From Pseudorhodoferax soli (GTDB taxonomy: Bacteria > Pseudomonadota > Gammaproteobacteria > Burkholderiales > Burkholderiaceae_C), in NCBI RefSeq assembly GCF_003337555.1, contig NZ_QPJK01000001.1, positions 620,001-684,000 of the forward strand: a DNA stretch of 64,000 bases, in the 5' to 3' direction. The position numbers were made by a program, and so were the translations under genes. Below the pieces are notes generated by a model. The model searched no databases. It saw only the letters and a program-made list of their open reading frames with translations, and had not been told where the DNA came from. Each line of letters starts with the position of its first letter. Positions within the stretch are counted from its first letter, which is position 1. Shown one piece after another: positions 45,868 through 56,827 of this stretch.

Positions 45868-47439
45868 GTGAGGCAGCTCGCCCGCGGCGCCTACATCTCC
45901 TGGATCGCGCTGCGCTACGGCCTAGACGAGCTGGTGCTCTCCAGTTTCCGCCAGCCCTGGCTGCGCGGGCTCACGCGCGTGCTCTCGGTCGGGCGCGACC
46001 TGAGCGCGCCGCGCGGCCAGCGCCTGCGCGAGGCGCTGGAAAAACTGGGCCCGCTGTTCGTGAAGTTCGGACAGGTGCTGTCCACGCGGCGCGACCTGCT
46101 GCCGCCCGACATCGCCGACGAGCTCGCCCGGCTGCAGGACCGCGTGCCGCCCTTTCCTTCCGAGATCGCGGTGCAGACCATCGAGCGCGCGTTCCGCAAG
46201 CCGCTCGACGAGGTCTTCATCCAGTTCGACCGCACGCCGATCGCCAGCGCTTCCATCGCGCAGGTGCACTTTGCCGTGCTGCGCACACGCAAGGGCGAGC
46301 AGCGCGAGGTGGCCGTCAAGGTGCTGCGCCCCGGCATGCTGGCCACCATCGAGAACGACCTGGGGCTGATGCGCATGCTGGCCAGCTGGGTGCAGCGTGC
46401 ATCCAACGAAGCCAAGCGGCTCAAGCCGCTGGAGGTGGTGGGCGAGTTCGACAAGTACCTGCACGACGAACTTGACCTGCTGCGCGAGGCCTCCAGCGCA
46501 GCCCAGTTGCGCCGCAACATGGCCGACCTGGACCTGGTGCTGATTCCCGAGATGTTCTGGGACTACTGTGCGCCGGACGTGATCGTCATGGAGCGCATGA
46601 ACGGCGTGCCCATTGGCCAGACCGCACGGTTGCGCGAGGCCGGCGTCGACATGCACCGACTGGCACGCGACGGCGTCACCATCTTCTTCACGCAGGTGTT
46701 CCGCGACGGCTTCTTCCACGCCGACATGCATCCCGGCAACATCCAGGTGAGCCTGGCGCCGGCCACGTTCGGGCGCTACATCTCGCTGGACTTCGGCATC
46801 GTCGGTACGCTGACCGAGTTCGACAAGGAGTACCTGGCACAGAACTTCACGGCCTTCTTTCGGCGCGACTACAAGCGCGTGGCCGAGCTGCACATCGAAT
46901 CGGGCTGGGTGCCGGCCAACACACGCGTCGACGAGCTCGAGGCCGCCATTCGCGCCGTCTGCGAGCCCTACTTCGACCGTCCGCTCAAGGAGATCTCGCT
47001 GGGCATGGTGCTGATGCGGCTGTTCCAGACTTCGCGCCGCTTCCATGTGGAGATCCAGCCCCAGCTGGTGCTGCTGCAGAAGACGCTGCTGAACATCGAG
47101 GGCCTCGGACGCGAACTCGATCCCGACCTGGATCTGTGGGCCACCGCCAAGCCCTTCCTGGAGAAATGGATGATGCAGCAGATCGGCCCGCAAGCCCTGC
47201 TGCGCCAGCTGCGCGACGAGGCGCCGCGCTACGCCAAGCTGCTGCCCGAGATGCCGCGCCTCTTGGTCGACTACCTGCGCCGCGGCGGCCACGCGCCCGC
47301 GCACGACCGCCAGCTGCTGCAACTGCTGGCCGAGCAGCGCCGCACCAACCGGCTGCTGCAGGCCATCATCTACGGCGGCATCGGTTTTGCTTTGGGCCTG
47401 CTGGCCATGCAGCTGTGGGTGCGCGTGCAGCTGTTCTGA
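45868..47439 (+). CDS. ubiB: Ubiquinone biosynthesis kinase-like protein UbiB (GTG start)
   Basis: 523-residue ABC1/ADCK-family atypical kinase or ATPase. The KxGQ motif appears as [10 protein letters not shown], the nucleotide loop as [10 protein letters not shown], and the catalytic region as [10 protein letters not shown] with DFGIVG. Two hydrophobic segments are at the extreme C-terminus (about 495-520). The start is GTG with AGGAAGG upstream. It belongs to the ubiEJB group. Confidence 0.95.
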   Translation: MRQLARGAYISWIALRYGLDELVLSSFRQPWLRGLTRVLSVGRDLSAPRGQRLREALEKLGPLFVKFGQVLSTRRDLLPPDIADELARLQDRVPPFPSEIAVQTIERAFRKPLDEVFIQFDRTPIASASIAQVHFAVLRTRKGEQREVAVKVLRPGMLATIENDLGLMRMLASWVQRASNEAKRLKPLEVVGEFDKYLHDELDLLREASSAAQLRRNMADLDLVLIPEMFWDYCAPDVIVMERMNGVPIGQTARLREAGVDMHRLARDGVTIFFTQVFRDGFFHADMHPGNIQVSLAPATFGRYISLDFGIVGTLTEFDKEYLAQNFTAFFRRDYKRVAELHIESGWVPANTRVDELEAAIRAVCEPYFDRPLKEISLGMVLMRLFQTSRRFHVEIQPQLVLLQKTLLNIEGLGRELDPDLDLWATAKPFLEKWMMQQIGPQALLRQLRDEAPRYAKLLPEMPRLLVDYLRRGGHAPAHDRQLLQLLAEQRRTNRLLQAIIYGGIGFALGLLAMQLWVRVQLF

Positions 47440-47467
47440 ACAACGACTTGACGGGAGAACTGGGATC

Positions 47468-48913
47468 GTGTTGCTGACACTGGTGTTCGTCTACCTTCTC
47501 GCCACCATTGCAGTGGGCCTGTGGGCCGCCCGCAGGGTGAAGACCACGGCCGACTTCGCAGTCGCCGGCAAGAACCTGCCGCTCATCATGATCGTGACGA
47601 CCACGTTCGCCACCTGGTTCGGCTCGGAGACCGTGATGGGCATCCCGGCCAAGTTCGTCCAGGGTGGGCTCAATGGCGTGGTCGAAGACCCGTTCGGCGC
47701 CGGCTTCTGCCTGATCCTGGTGGGCGTGTTCTTCGCCGCCAAGCTCTACAAGATGGACCTGCTGACCATCAGCGACTACTACCGCGAGCGCTACGGACGC
47801 GTGGTCGAGGTGGGCTGCTCGCTGATCATCATGCTGAGCTACCTGGGCTGGGTCTCGGCCCAGGTCACGGCCCTGGGTCTGGTGTTCCACCTGCTATCGG
47901 GCGGTGCCATCAGCGTGTCCATGGGGATGGTGATCGGCGTGGTCTCCATCCTGGCCTACACGCTGTTCGGCGGCATGTGGTCGGTGGCCGTGACGGACTT
48001 CGTGCAGATGATCATCCTGGTGGCCGGGCTGGCCATCCTGGCGGTGTTCGCCGGTCAGATGGCCGGCGGCGCCGACAAGGTGATCGACCTGGCCGTGAGC
48101 CGCGACCTGTTCAAGTTCTGGCCCGAGCCCAGTCTGCACGACATGCTGTTCTTCTTTGCCGCCGCGATCACCATGATGCTGGGATCGATCCCGCAGCAGG
48201 ACGTGTTCCAGCGCGTGATGTCGGCCCACAGCGTCTCGGCCGCGACCAAGGGCCCCGTGATCGGTGGCACGCTGTACATCCTGTTCGCCTTCGTGCCCAT
48301 GTTCCTGGTGGCCAGCGCGCTGATCATCATGCCCGAGCAGACCCAGGCGCTGCTGGCCGACGACCCGCAGAAGATCCTGCCCACGCTGGTCATGGAGAAG
48401 ATGCCGTTCGTGATGCAGGTGCTGTTCTTCGGCGCGCTGCTGTCGGCCATCAAGTCGACCGCCTCGGCCACGCTGCTGGCGCCTTCGGTCACGTTCACCG
48501 AGAACATCTGGCGGCAGTTCGTGCCGCGCACCAGCGATCGCCAGGAACTGCTGACCATGCGCATCACGGTGCTGGTCTTCAGCGCCTGCGTGCTGGCCTA
48601 CTCCATCGCGATGGAAGGCACCTCGATCTACGAACTCGTGTCCGGCGCCTACCAGGTGCCCTTGGTCGGCGCCTTCGTTCCGCTGGTGTTCGGCCTGTAC
48701 TGGAAGCGCGCCAGCACCCAGGGCGCCATCGCGGCCGTCATCGCCGGCATCGGCACCTGGCTGGCCGTCATGTACATGCCATGGGCTGAAGTGTTCCCGG
48801 CGCAACTGGCCGGCGTGTTGGCATCCATGGCCGGCATGGTGGTCGGCTCGCTGGCGCCGCAGTGGATCGCCAACCGGCACGCCGGCCACCACCCGCTGGT
48901 GCGCAGCGCATGA
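47468..48913 (+). CDS. Sodium:solute symporter family protein (GTG start)
   Basis: 481-residue SSS-family transporter with about thirteen hydrophobic helices. Visible signatures include the ATWFGSETVMGIPAKF region of the first sodium-binding helix and LSYLGWVSAQVTALG. The start is GTG at 47468 with GGGAG upstream; a longer frame begins inside ubiB. Substrate unknown. It is 28 bp after ubiB and may be partly co-transcribed with it. Confidence 0.87.
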   Translation: MLLTLVFVYLLATIAVGLWAARRVKTTADFAVAGKNLPLIMIVTTTFATWFGSETVMGIPAKFVQGGLNGVVEDPFGAGFCLILVGVFFAAKLYKMDLLTISDYYRERYGRVVEVGCSLIIMLSYLGWVSAQVTALGLVFHLLSGGAISVSMGMVIGVVSILAYTLFGGMWSVAVTDFVQMIILVAGLAILAVFAGQMAGGADKVIDLAVSRDLFKFWPEPSLHDMLFFFAAAITMMLGSIPQQDVFQRVMSAHSVSAATKGPVIGGTLYILFAFVPMFLVASALIIMPEQTQALLADDPQKILPTLVMEKMPFVMQVLFFGALLSAIKSTASATLLAPSVTFTENIWRQFVPRTSDRQELLTMRITVLVFSACVLAYSIAMEGTSIYELVSGAYQVPLVGAFVPLVFGLYWKRASTQGAIAAVIAGIGTWLAVMYMPWAEVFPAQLAGVLASMAGMVVGSLAPQWIANRHAGHHPLVRSA

Positions 48914-48938
48914 CGCATGCCGCGGGCGGGCCGCGGCC

Positions 48939-48944
48939 TATAAT
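48939..48944 (+). promoter_or_regulatory. Consensus -10 box upstream of the zinc-ribbon gene
   Basis: A perfect TATAAT, 36 bp before the start codon at 48981, just after a CCGCGG-GCGGG-CCGCGG inverted repeat (48920-48936). No convincing -35 at the right distance. Plausible promoter for the fmdB-type / DUF502 / aspS set. Confidence 0.4.
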
Positions 48945-48980
48945 CGAGGGTTTTTTTGAGCCCAACCGTCCGCCCACGCC

Positions 48981-49331
48981 ATGCCAATCTACGCCTACCG
49001 TTGCGAGTCCTGCGGCCATGCCAAGGATGTTCTGCAAAAGATCTCCGATGCACCGCTGACCCAGTGTCCGCAATGCGGCGCCGACGCGTTCCGCAAGCAG
49101 GTGACGGCAGCCGGATTCCAGCTCAAGGGCTCGGGCTGGTACGTGACGGACTTCCGCAACAACGGCAGCGCCCCCGCCAGCGCGCCTGCAGGCAAGCCCG
49201 ACGAGAGCGCAGCGGCACCGGCGCCCGCCAGCGATGCAGCGGCCAGCCCCGCGCCGGCGCCCGCTCCTGCCGCCGCACCCGCCGCCGCCAGCCCTGCCGC
49301 CCCGTCCCCCTCGTCGACCGGCAGCACCTGA
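48981..49331 (+). CDS. FmdB-family zinc-ribbon protein with Ala/Pro-rich tail
   Basis: 116 residues. The first 45 form the FmdB zinc ribbon MPIYAYRCESCGHAKDVLQ with a second pair CPQCGA. The remaining roughly 65 residues are almost only Ala, Pro and Ser, a low-complexity tail. Ribbon-only FmdB proteins are putative regulators of unknown target. First gene of the set with DUF502 and aspS. Confidence 0.88.
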   Translation: MPIYAYRCESCGHAKDVLQKISDAPLTQCPQCGADAFRKQVTAAGFQLKGSGWYVTDFRNNGSAPASAPAGKPDESAAAPAPASDAAASPAPAPAPAAAPAAASPAAPSPSSTGST

Positions 49332-49341
49332 GCGCCCACCG

Positions 49342-49971
49342 ATGAATGCCTTGCGCAAATGGCTGGCCACAGGCCTGCTCGTCGTGGTGCCCGCGGTGAT
49401 CACCGCATGGGTGCTCGAGTGGGTCATCAGCACGCTCGACCAGACGCTGTTGATCCTGCCTTCCGCATGGCATCCGGACCGCCTGCTCGGCTTTCACGTG
49501 CCCGGTTTCGGCGTGCTGCTGGCGCTGGCGATCCTGCTGTCGGTCGGCGCCGTCGCCAGCAACTTCCTGGGCCGCAAGCTGGTCGACTGGTGGAACCAGT
49601 TGCTGCACCGCATTCCGATCGTGCGTTCGATCTACTCGGGCGTGAAGCAGGTCTCGGACACGGTGTTCTCCGAGAACGGCAACGCTTTCCGCACCGCGGT
49701 GCTCGTGCAATGGCCGCACGCCGGCATGTGGACCATCGCCTTCGTCACCGGCACGCCGCGCGGCGACACGGCCAACCACCTGCCGCCGCAGGACTACCTG
49801 AGCGTCTACGTGCCGACCACGCCGAACCCGACCGGCGGCTACTTCGTGCTGGTCAAGGCCAGCGATTGCGTCGAGTTGCGCATGAGCGTCGACGAGGCGC
49901 TCAAATACATTGTTTCGATGGGGGTGGTGGCGCCCATGATGCCGCCCAACCCGAATCCGACCTTGCGCTGA
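49342..49971 (+). CDS. DUF502 membrane protein
   Basis: 209 residues with two N-terminal hydrophobic segments (about 7-27 and 52-74) and a soluble tail. The conserved DUF502 stretch [19 protein letters not shown] is present. Function unknown. It lies 10 bp after the zinc-ribbon gene and upstream of aspS, a conserved order in Burkholderiales. Confidence 0.88.
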   Translation: MNALRKWLATGLLVVVPAVITAWVLEWVISTLDQTLLILPSAWHPDRLLGFHVPGFGVLLALAILLSVGAVASNFLGRKLVDWWNQLLHRIPIVRSIYSGVKQVSDTVFSENGNAFRTAVLVQWPHAGMWTIAFVTGTPRGDTANHLPPQDYLSVYVPTTPNPTGGYFVLVKASDCVELRMSVDEALKYIVSMGVVAPMMPPNPNPTLR

Positions 49972-50033
49972 GCCTGCTGCCAGCGCTTCTCTCCACCGGC
50001 GCCGGCACAGGCGCCAAGACTCCCGAGCTGGAT

Positions 50034-51848
50034 ATGGAATCTCAAATGCGTACCACCTACTGCGGCCTCGTCAGCGAAGCGCTGATGGGCCAGACCGTGA
50101 CCCTGTGCGGTTGGGTCAACCGCCGCCGCGACCATGGCGGCGTGATCTTCGTGGACCTGCGCGACCGCGAAGGCTATGTGCAGGTGGTCTGCGACCCGGA
50201 CCGTCCCGAGATGTTCGCCACCGCAGAAGACCTGCGCAACGAGTTCTGCATCCAGATCAAGGGACTGGTGCGTGCCCGGCCCGCTGGCACCACCAACGAC
50301 ACGATCCAGAGCGGCAAGATCGAGATCCTGTGCCAGGAACTGACGGTGCTGAACCCCTCCGTCACGCCGCCATTCCAGCTCGACGACGAGAACCTCAGCG
50401 AGACCACGCGCCTCACGCACCGCGTGCTGGACCTGCGCCGCCCCTACATGCAGAAGAACCTCATGCTGCGCTACCGCGTGGCCATGGAGGTGCGCAAGTT
50501 CCTGGACGCCAAGGGCTTCATCGACATCGAGACGCCCATGCTGGGCAAGTCCACGCCCGAAGGCGCGCGCGACTACCTCGTGCCCAGCCGCGTGCACGAT
50601 GGCCATTTCTTCGCACTGCCCCAGTCGCCGCAGCTGTTCAAGCAGCTGCTGATGGTGGCCGGCTACGACCGCTACTACCAGATCACCAAGTGTTTCCGTG
50701 ACGAGGACCTGCGCGCCGACCGCCAGCCCGAGTTCACCCAGATCGACATCGAGACCTCGTTCCTGACGGAAGAGGACATCCGCGCCATGTTCCAGGACAT
50801 GATCGTGACGGTGTTCAAGAACACGCTGGGCGTGGACCTGGGCGAGTTCCCGGTCATGACCTACCAGGAGGCCGCGCGCCGTTTCGGCTCGGACAAGCCC
50901 GACCTGCGCGTGAATCTGGAGTTCACCGAACTGACGGACGTCATGGGCGACGTGGATTTCAAGGTCTTCTCGGCGGCGGCCAACGCCAAGGGCGGCCGTG
51001 TGGTCGCCCTGCGCGTGCCGGGCGGCGCCAAGGAAGGCACGGGCCTGTCGCGCGGCGAGATCGACGGCTACACCGAGTTCGTCAAGATCTATGGCGCCAA
51101 GGGCCTGGCCTACATCAAGGTCAATGAACTGGCCAAGGGCCGCGAGGGCCTGCAGTCGCCCATCGTGAAGAACATCCACGACAAGGCCTTGCAGGAGGTG
51201 CTGACCCGCACCGGCGCGCAGGACGGCGACCTGCTGTTCTTCGGTGCCGACAAGGAAAAGGTCGTCAACGACGCCATCGGCGCGTTGCGCATCAAGATCG
51301 GTCACAGCGAGTTCGGCAAGAAGAGCGGCCTGTTCGAGAGCCGCTGGGCCCCGCTGTGGGTGGTGGATTTCCCGATGTTCGAGTTCGACGAGGAAGCGCA
51401 GCGCTACACCGCCGTGCACCACCCGTTCACGGCGCCCAAGGACGGACATGAGGACTGGATGGTCACTGCGCCGGAGAAGTGCATCTCCAAGGGCTACGAC
51501 ATGGTGCTCAATGGCTGGGAGATGGGTGGTGGCTCGGTCCGCATCCACCGCGCCGATGTGCAGCAGAAGGTCTTCGACGCGCTGAAGATCAGCGCCGAGG
51601 AAGCGCAGCAGAAGTTTGGCTTCCTGCTGGACGCGCTGCAGTACGGCGCCCCGCCGCACGGCGGCCTGGCCTTCGGCCTGGACCGCATCGTCACCCTGAT
51701 GACGGGTGCCGAGTCGATCCGCGACGTGATCGCCTTCCCCAAGACGCAGCGCGCGCAGGACCTGCTGACCCAGGCACCGGCCCCTGTGGACGAGAAACAG
51801 CTGCGCGAACTGCACATCCGCCTGCGCAACTCCGCCGCTGCCGCCTGA
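50034..51848 (+). CDS. aspS: Aspartyl-tRNA synthetase, probably non-discriminating
   Basis: Class II synthetase of 604 residues (or 600 if the ATG at 50046 is used). Motif 2 is [16 protein letters not shown] and motif 3 [13 protein letters not shown], with the bacterial GAD insertion between. The N-terminal anticodon domain has RRRDHGG: the His at this site, rather than the Leu of E. coli, and the Gly of RARPAGTTN are the residues known to relax discrimination in P. aeruginosa AspRS. It would therefore charge tRNA-Asp and tRNA-Asn, the latter being amidated by GatCAB. Confidence 0.95.
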   Translation: MESQMRTTYCGLVSEALMGQTVTLCGWVNRRRDHGGVIFVDLRDREGYVQVVCDPDRPEMFATAEDLRNEFCIQIKGLVRARPAGTTNDTIQSGKIEILCQELTVLNPSVTPPFQLDDENLSETTRLTHRVLDLRRPYMQKNLMLRYRVAMEVRKFLDAKGFIDIETPMLGKSTPEGARDYLVPSRVHDGHFFALPQSPQLFKQLLMVAGYDRYYQITKCFRDEDLRADRQPEFTQIDIETSFLTEEDIRAMFQDMIVTVFKNTLGVDLGEFPVMTYQEAARRFGSDKPDLRVNLEFTELTDVMGDVDFKVFSAAANAKGGRVVALRVPGGAKEGTGLSRGEIDGYTEFVKIYGAKGLAYIKVNELAKGREGLQSPIVKNIHDKALQEVLTRTGAQDGDLLFFGADKEKVVNDAIGALRIKIGHSEFGKKSGLFESRWAPLWVVDFPMFEFDEEAQRYTAVHHPFTAPKDGHEDWMVTAPEKCISKGYDMVLNGWEMGGGSVRIHRADVQQKVFDALKISAEEAQQKFGFLLDALQYGAPPHGGLAFGLDRIVTLMTGAESIRDVIAFPKTQRAQDLLTQAPAPVDEKQLRELHIRLRNSAAAA

Positions 51849-51854
51849 GGCAGC

Positions 51855-51894
51855 GCAGCGCCAGGGTCAGCGCGGCTGGCCCTGGTGGCGCTGC
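51855..51894. terminator. Hairpin between convergent aspS and protease genes
   Basis: GCAGCGCC-AGGG pairs with CCCT-(bulge of 3)-GGCGCTGC, a 12-bp stem with a 3-nt bulge, covering the 18-bp gap and the end of the protease gene. No T-tract; may slow convergent transcription from both sides. Confidence 0.45.
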
Positions 51895-52652
51895 AGCAGC
51901 GGCACGATGAAGTTGCTCGGAATCGCGTAGGTGATGCCCGACGGCTGCGAGAGCGCGCTTTCGCGCGTGCCCCGCACGTAGACCATGTTGATCACGGCGA
52001 TGACGGCGCCGGTGGCGGGATCGAACACCGGCCCGCCGCTGTTGCCCGGGTAGGCCGTGCCATCGAGCTGGAAGATGTCGAAGCTGCCGTCCCGCACATT
52101 GCGAATCGAGCGAGCCGACAGGCTTTGCCCGTTGGCAGACGGCAGCACGATGGGCGTGATCGAAGACACCATGCCGCGGTGCGTCACCGGCGAGAAGCCC
52201 AGCGCACCGCCGATCGGAAAGCCGGTATAGGCGATCGCTTGACCCTCCTTCACCGCGTCGGAGTCGCCCAGGGCCAGCGCCGGTGCCGGATCACCCGAAA
52301 AACGCAGCAGGGCCAGGTCCCGTAAACGGTCGATCTCCAGCACGCTGACCGTGCGCATCTGCAGTTCGCGCCCCAGCCGCACCTGAACCACCAGATCGGA
52401 GCCGTCCGAAGGCTCGCCAGGCGCGGGCAAGACATGGGCATTGGTGATCGCCAAATTGCCGTCGCCCACCACAAAGCCTGTTCCGCGCAGGTTGAAGCGC
52501 GGGCTGTTGGTGGCCTTGTAGGTGCCAACGATCAGGATCGAGGGCTTGGTCTTCTCGATCAGTTCGACGAACTGCGCCCGCGCGGGCGCGGCTGCCAGGC
52601 ACCAGGCTGCCGCCGCGCAGCCAGCGAGCCAACGGCGGCGCGTGCTGGCCAT
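51867..52652 (-). CDS. Secreted trypsin-like serine protease
   Basis: 261 residues. A signal peptide (about 1-27, cleavage after ARA) precedes a two-domain trypsin fold. The triad is visible as TNAHVL (His), DRLRDLALL (Asp) and GNSGGPVF (Ser). No PDZ domain. The ATG overlaps the prsT stop (TGATG), so it is translated with the PEP-CTERM-linked PrsT. A role in processing exported PEP-CTERM proteins or matrix material is inferred from context only. Confidence 0.88.
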   Translation of the reverse strand: MASTRRRWLAGCAAAAWCLAAAPARAQFVELIEKTKPSILIVGTYKATNSPRFNLRGTGFVVGDGNLAITNAHVLPAPGEPSDGSDLVVQVRLGRELQMRTVSVLEIDRLRDLALLRFSGDPAPALALGDSDAVKEGQAIAYTGFPIGGALGFSPVTHRGMVSSITPIVLPSANGQSLSARSIRNVRDGSFDIFQLDGTAYPGNSGGPVFDPATGAVIAVINMVYVRGTRESALSQPSGITYAIPSNFIVPLLQRHQGQPR

Positions 52653-55423
52653 CAGAGCGTGGCGCGCAGCTTCTCGACCTCGGCCTGACCGGCGAACTTG
52701 TCGCCCTGCTTGGTGAGTTCATCCAGCAGCTGGCGCGCTTCGGTCTTCTGCCCGGCCTTGGCGTAGATCTTGGCCATGTTGAGCTTGAACAGCAGGTTGT
52801 TGGCCTGCAGGCTCATCGCCTTGGTCTGCAGCTCAATGGCCTTCTTGTAGTCCTGCTTCTCGGCCAACAGCATCGCCAGGGTGTCGATGAAGGCCGGCTG
52901 GTCGGGCGCCAGTTCGTTGGCCTTTTCGGCATACGCCATGGCGCCGTCGCGCTTGAGCTCGGACGACACCCAGGCGAGGTTGTTGTATGCCACGGCGTTG
53001 TTGGGCTGTGCCTTGACCACGTCCAGGTACAGCCTTTCGGCATCTGCCATCCGCTTGTCAGACATCGCCGTCTCGGCCAGGAACATGGGAACCACCATGT
53101 CCCTGGGCTGGCTCTGGCGCCAGGAAGTGGCCTGGCGATCGGCCTCGGCAGTGCGGCCGGTGCTGCGCAGGTTGCCCAGCACGCGCACCATCAGCTCAGG
53201 CGCCGCAGCGACCTTGAGCCCGGCCTGGTAGGCCGTGAGCGCGCTGGCAGGATCGTTGCCGGCCATTCGCGCATCGCCTTCCAGCAGGAAACCGATGGGC
53301 TCGGTGGGGCGCTGCTTCTGGACCGTGCGCGCGAGCGCGACTGCATCGGCCATGCGCCCTTGCTCGTTGCGCAATGAAATGATCCGCCGTTGCGCCTCGA
53401 TGAGGTTGGGTTGCAAGTCGAGCGCCTTGCGCAGCGTCTGCTCGGCGGCCGCCGCGTCCTTGCTCACCATCTGGGCATCGGCCAGGCGCACCAGCGGCAC
53501 CGTGGACTGGGGCTGCAGCGACACGACGCGTGCCAGTGTCGTGAGGCCCTGGTTCGTGTCGCCGGCCGCCATCTGGGCGCGGCCCGCCGCGTCGAGCATG
53601 GCCGCGTTGTCCGGCAGTGCGGCCACGCCAGCCTGGGCGACAGACACCGCCTGCTTCGTGTCCTGCTGGCGCAGCAGGTGGTCCACCAGCATCACGCGCG
53701 GCGCCACCTCCGCCGGATCGGCCTGCACCGCGCGGGCGAGCAGGTCTCCGATCTGCTTGGTGTTGTCGCCCGGCTGGCGGGCATAGGCCTCGGCGAGTGC
53801 CAGCATGGCGCGCGAGTTCTTCGGCTCGCGCGCGAGCAAATCCTCGAAGCGCTTGCGCGCCTGCTCAGGCTTCTTGTCGGCCAGGTCCAGCACGGCCAGC
53901 CCGGCCACGGAAGGAAAGAAGTTGGGGTTGATCGCCAGGGAAGCTTCGTAGCTCTTGCGCGCGCCGGCCAGATCGTTCTTGGCCATCAACACGCCAGCGC
54001 GCAGCTGCCCGGTCAGCGGAACGTTGGGTGTCTTTTTTTCCAGGCGGTCGATCGCGGCCAGCGCCTTGTCGAGCTCGTTGCGGCGCACCAGGGTACTGAT
54101 CAGAGCCATGTCGGCGGATGTGCCCTTGTCCGTGGCCGCGATGTCCTGCAGTTGCTCCAGGCCCGCATCCAGCTTGCCGCTGGCCATCTGCGTCATGGCC
54201 AGCGCCGTGCGCTTGCGGCCGTCGCTGGGATCGAGCTTGCTGGCGCGCGCGAAATACTCCTCGGCCTTGCGGGCATCTCCGCTCATCAGCTGGATTTCGC
54301 CCGCCAGCGACAGCAGCGTCGCATCGTTGGTGCTGTCGTTGACCACTGGCGCCAGCGTGGCCTGCGCCTTGGCGGCCTGGCCGGAGCGCAGGTAGGTCAT
54401 GGCCAGCCAGCGGCGGGCCATCTCCAGGGAGCCATCGCCCTGCACGGCCTTGGCGAGGTACTCCTCGGCCGTGACCAGCGCATTGCGTTGCAGGTCGATG
54501 CCGCCGGCAAGCTCCAGTGCGCGGGCGTTCGTGGGAACGGCGCGCAGCAGATCTTGAGCCAGCTGCCGGGCCTTGGGAAAGTCCTTCTTCGCATAGGCCA
54601 GCTGCGCATCCAGGTAGATCGCCTCGGGATGCTTGGGTGCCAGCTTGCGCAGGGTCGCCATTTCCTTTTCGGCATCGTCCAGCTTGGCCTGCCTGGTCAG
54701 CATGCCGATCAGGCCGAAGTAGCCACGCACATCACCGGGCTGGGCCTCGATGGACTTGCGGTAGGACGTTGCGGCCTCATCGGGCGCCCGAAGCACATAC
54801 TGCTGGATGTCGCCCTTGACGCGCCAGGCATCCGCGTTCTTGGCATTGCGCTGCAACACACCGTCCAGCACCGCGATCGCCCCCTCGGTGTCGCGTGCGG
54901 CCAGCTTGCTGCGGGCCTGCAAGAGCAGCGCGCCCTGGTTCCGTGGATCGGCGGCCAGTGCCTTCTCCAGCGCCTTTGCCGACGCGGCTTGATTGCGTTC
55001 GGCCGAATAGGCGCTCGCCAGCGCGGTCTGCAGTTCGGAAATGGCGTCGGGAGACGACAGCTGCGTATCGGCGAAATCCTCGATGACCTTCTTGTTCTTG
55101 CCCTGCATCAACAGCGCTTGTGCCAGCTTCGGAAGGACCTGGTCGGCAGGTTGCTTGAGGTCGCGCGCCTTGACCAGCTCGATCTCCGCAGCCGACGCAT
55201 CGCCACCGGCCAGCAGCGCCAGACCGAGCAGGCGGCGGGCCTCACCCGAATCGGGCTGCTTCTGCAGCACGTTCTTGATCTGGATGGTGGCCGCCTTGTA
55301 GTCGTTCTTGGCCATGTAGTCCTTGGCAGAGGACAGCAAGGCCTCGGGACTGTCGCCGCAGCCGGCAAGCAAGAGGGCCACTGCCATGGCGATGGTGGCA
55401 AAGGAAGTTTTATGGTGCGGCAT
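52652..55423 (-). CDS. prsT: PEP-CTERM system TPR-repeat lipoprotein PrsT
   Basis: 923-residue lipoprotein: lipobox LLAGC with Cys about residue 22, then tandem tetratricopeptide repeats throughout (for example DYKAATIQIKNVLQKQPDSG). Matches the PrsT family co-occurring with exosortase and PEP-CTERM proteins; thought to help export or assemble the polysaccharide/protein matrix. Located directly downstream of prsR, as in known prsK-prsR-prsT loci. Its stop overlaps the protease start. Confidence 0.92.
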   Translation of the reverse strand: MPHHKTSFATIAMAVALLLAGCGDSPEALLSSAKDYMAKNDYKAATIQIKNVLQKQPDSGEARRLLGLALLAGGDASAAEIELVKARDLKQPADQVLPKLAQALLMQGKNKKVIEDFADTQLSSPDAISELQTALASAYSAERNQAASAKALEKALAADPRNQGALLLQARSKLAARDTEGAIAVLDGVLQRNAKNADAWRVKGDIQQYVLRAPDEAATSYRKSIEAQPGDVRGYFGLIGMLTRQAKLDDAEKEMATLRKLAPKHPEAIYLDAQLAYAKKDFPKARQLAQDLLRAVPTNARALELAGGIDLQRNALVTAEEYLAKAVQGDGSLEMARRWLAMTYLRSGQAAKAQATLAPVVNDSTNDATLLSLAGEIQLMSGDARKAEEYFARASKLDPSDGRKRTALAMTQMASGKLDAGLEQLQDIAATDKGTSADMALISTLVRRNELDKALAAIDRLEKKTPNVPLTGQLRAGVLMAKNDLAGARKSYEASLAINPNFFPSVAGLAVLDLADKKPEQARKRFEDLLAREPKNSRAMLALAEAYARQPGDNTKQIGDLLARAVQADPAEVAPRVMLVDHLLRQQDTKQAVSVAQAGVAALPDNAAMLDAAGRAQMAAGDTNQGLTTLARVVSLQPQSTVPLVRLADAQMVSKDAAAAEQTLRKALDLQPNLIEAQRRIISLRNEQGRMADAVALARTVQKQRPTEPIGFLLEGDARMAGNDPASALTAYQAGLKVAAAPELMVRVLGNLRSTGRTAEADRQATSWRQSQPRDMVVPMFLAETAMSDKRMADAERLYLDVVKAQPNNAVAYNNLAWVSSELKRDGAMAYAEKANELAPDQPAFIDTLAMLLAEKQDYKKAIELQTKAMSLQANNLLFKLNMAKIYAKAGQKTEARQLLDELTKQGDKFAGQAEVEKLRATL

Positions 55424-55462
55424 GGGACTGCTCTCTGAGATGGTCTTGAGGGGAAGGCAGGC

Positions 55463-56827
55463 TTACTTCAAGCCCAAGCGGTGCATGAGGTCGTACAGCG
55501 TGGGCCGGCTGACACCGAGCAGCTCAGCGGCCTTGACGATGTTGCCGTTGACCCGGCCCAGTGCCGCGATGATGGCGGTGCGCTCGGCGGCATCGCGCAC
55601 GGCGCGCAGGTCGAGCGCAGGGTCCAGACCATCCGGAGCATCCGGCGCCACCAGGCCGATGTCGTCCCGCACGATCTGGTTGCCGTCGGCCATGATGACC
55701 GCGCGCTTGATGCAATTTTCCAGTTCGCGGATGTTGCCGGGCCAGGCGTGCACCTCGATGGCACGGATGGCCTCCTCGCCAAGGCTCACCGTGCCGCGGT
55801 TCTGCTCCTGTGCGAAGCGGCGCACGAAGGCATGGGCCAGCAGCGCGGCATCGCCGACACGGGCGCGCAACGGCGGGATGTTGACGACGATCTCCGCGAG
55901 CCGGTAGTACAGGTCTTCTCGGAAGCGGTTTTCCTTGCTCAGCGCCTTGAGGTCCTGGTGGGTGGCGCAGACGATGCGCACATCCACCGGAATCTCCTGG
56001 CGGCCGCCCACGCGCTCGATGGTGCGCTCCTGCAGGAAGCGCAACAGTTTGGCCTGCAGGCTGAACGGCAGATCGCCGATCTCGTCGAGCATCAATGTGC
56101 CGCCGTTGGCCGTCTCGATCTTGCCGACCGTGGTCTTGGCCGCGCCCGTGAAGGCGCCCTTCTCGTAGCCGAAAAGTTCGCTCTCGAGCAGGTTCTCCGG
56201 AATCGCGGCGCAATTGATGGCAACAAACTTGCCGTTGCGACGTGGCGAGGCCTGGTGCAGGCCCTTGGCCAAGACCTCCTTGCCGGTTCCGCTCTCGCCC
56301 AGCAGCATGACGGTCGCCGTGCTGTTGGCCACCTTCTCGATGGTGCGGCAGATGCGCAGCATTTCCGGATCGCGCGTGATCAAGCCACCGAGCGCATCGG
56401 GCTGCTGCATGGAGCGCAGCCGGCGGTTCTCCTTTTGCAGCTCGAACAGGCGGAAGGCGCGGTCCACCGTCAGGTTCAGCACGTCCGGATCGAACGGCTT
56501 GGGCATGAAGTCGTAGGCGCCCATGGCCACGGCGCGCAGGGCATTGGCCTGGTCGTTCTGCCCCGTCAGGACGATGACCTTGGTGTCCGGCTCCACGGCC
56601 AGGATTTGCTCGAGCAGCTTGAAGCCCTCGCTGACGGAGTCAGCATCTGGCGGCAGCCCCAGGTCCATGGTGACGACTGCCGGCGTGTGGCGGCGCATCT
56701 GCACCAACGCGGACTCGCGGTCCAGTGCCGTCACCGACTCGAAGCGGTCCAGTGACCACTTGATCTGCTTCTGCAGCGCCGGGTCGTCTTCGACGATCAA
56801 CAGCGCGCGCATTTTTTCCGAGCTCAT
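55463..56827 (-). CDS. prsR: Sigma-54-dependent response regulator PrsR
   Basis: 454 residues: receiver domain (about 1-120, phosphoacceptor D55 in [10 protein letters not shown]), AAA+ domain with Walker [10 protein letters not shown] and the GAFTGA loop that contacts sigma-54, and a C-terminal Fis-type helix-turn-helix ([20 protein letters not shown]). Known to activate sigma-54 promoters of PEP-CTERM genes. The ATG overlaps the prsK stop (ATGA). Confidence 0.95.
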   Translation of the reverse strand: MSSEKMRALLIVEDDPALQKQIKWSLDRFESVTALDRESALVQMRRHTPAVVTMDLGLPPDADSVSEGFKLLEQILAVEPDTKVIVLTGQNDQANALRAVAMGAYDFMPKPFDPDVLNLTVDRAFRLFELQKENRRLRSMQQPDALGGLITRDPEMLRICRTIEKVANSTATVMLLGESGTGKEVLAKGLHQASPRRNGKFVAINCAAIPENLLESELFGYEKGAFTGAAKTTVGKIETANGGTLMLDEIGDLPFSLQAKLLRFLQERTIERVGGRQEIPVDVRIVCATHQDLKALSKENRFREDLYYRLAEIVVNIPPLRARVGDAALLAHAFVRRFAQEQNRGTVSLGEEAIRAIEVHAWPGNIRELENCIKRAVIMADGNQIVRDDIGLVAPDAPDGLDPALDLRAVRDAAERTAIIAALGRVNGNIVKAAELLGVSRPTLYDLMHRLGLK

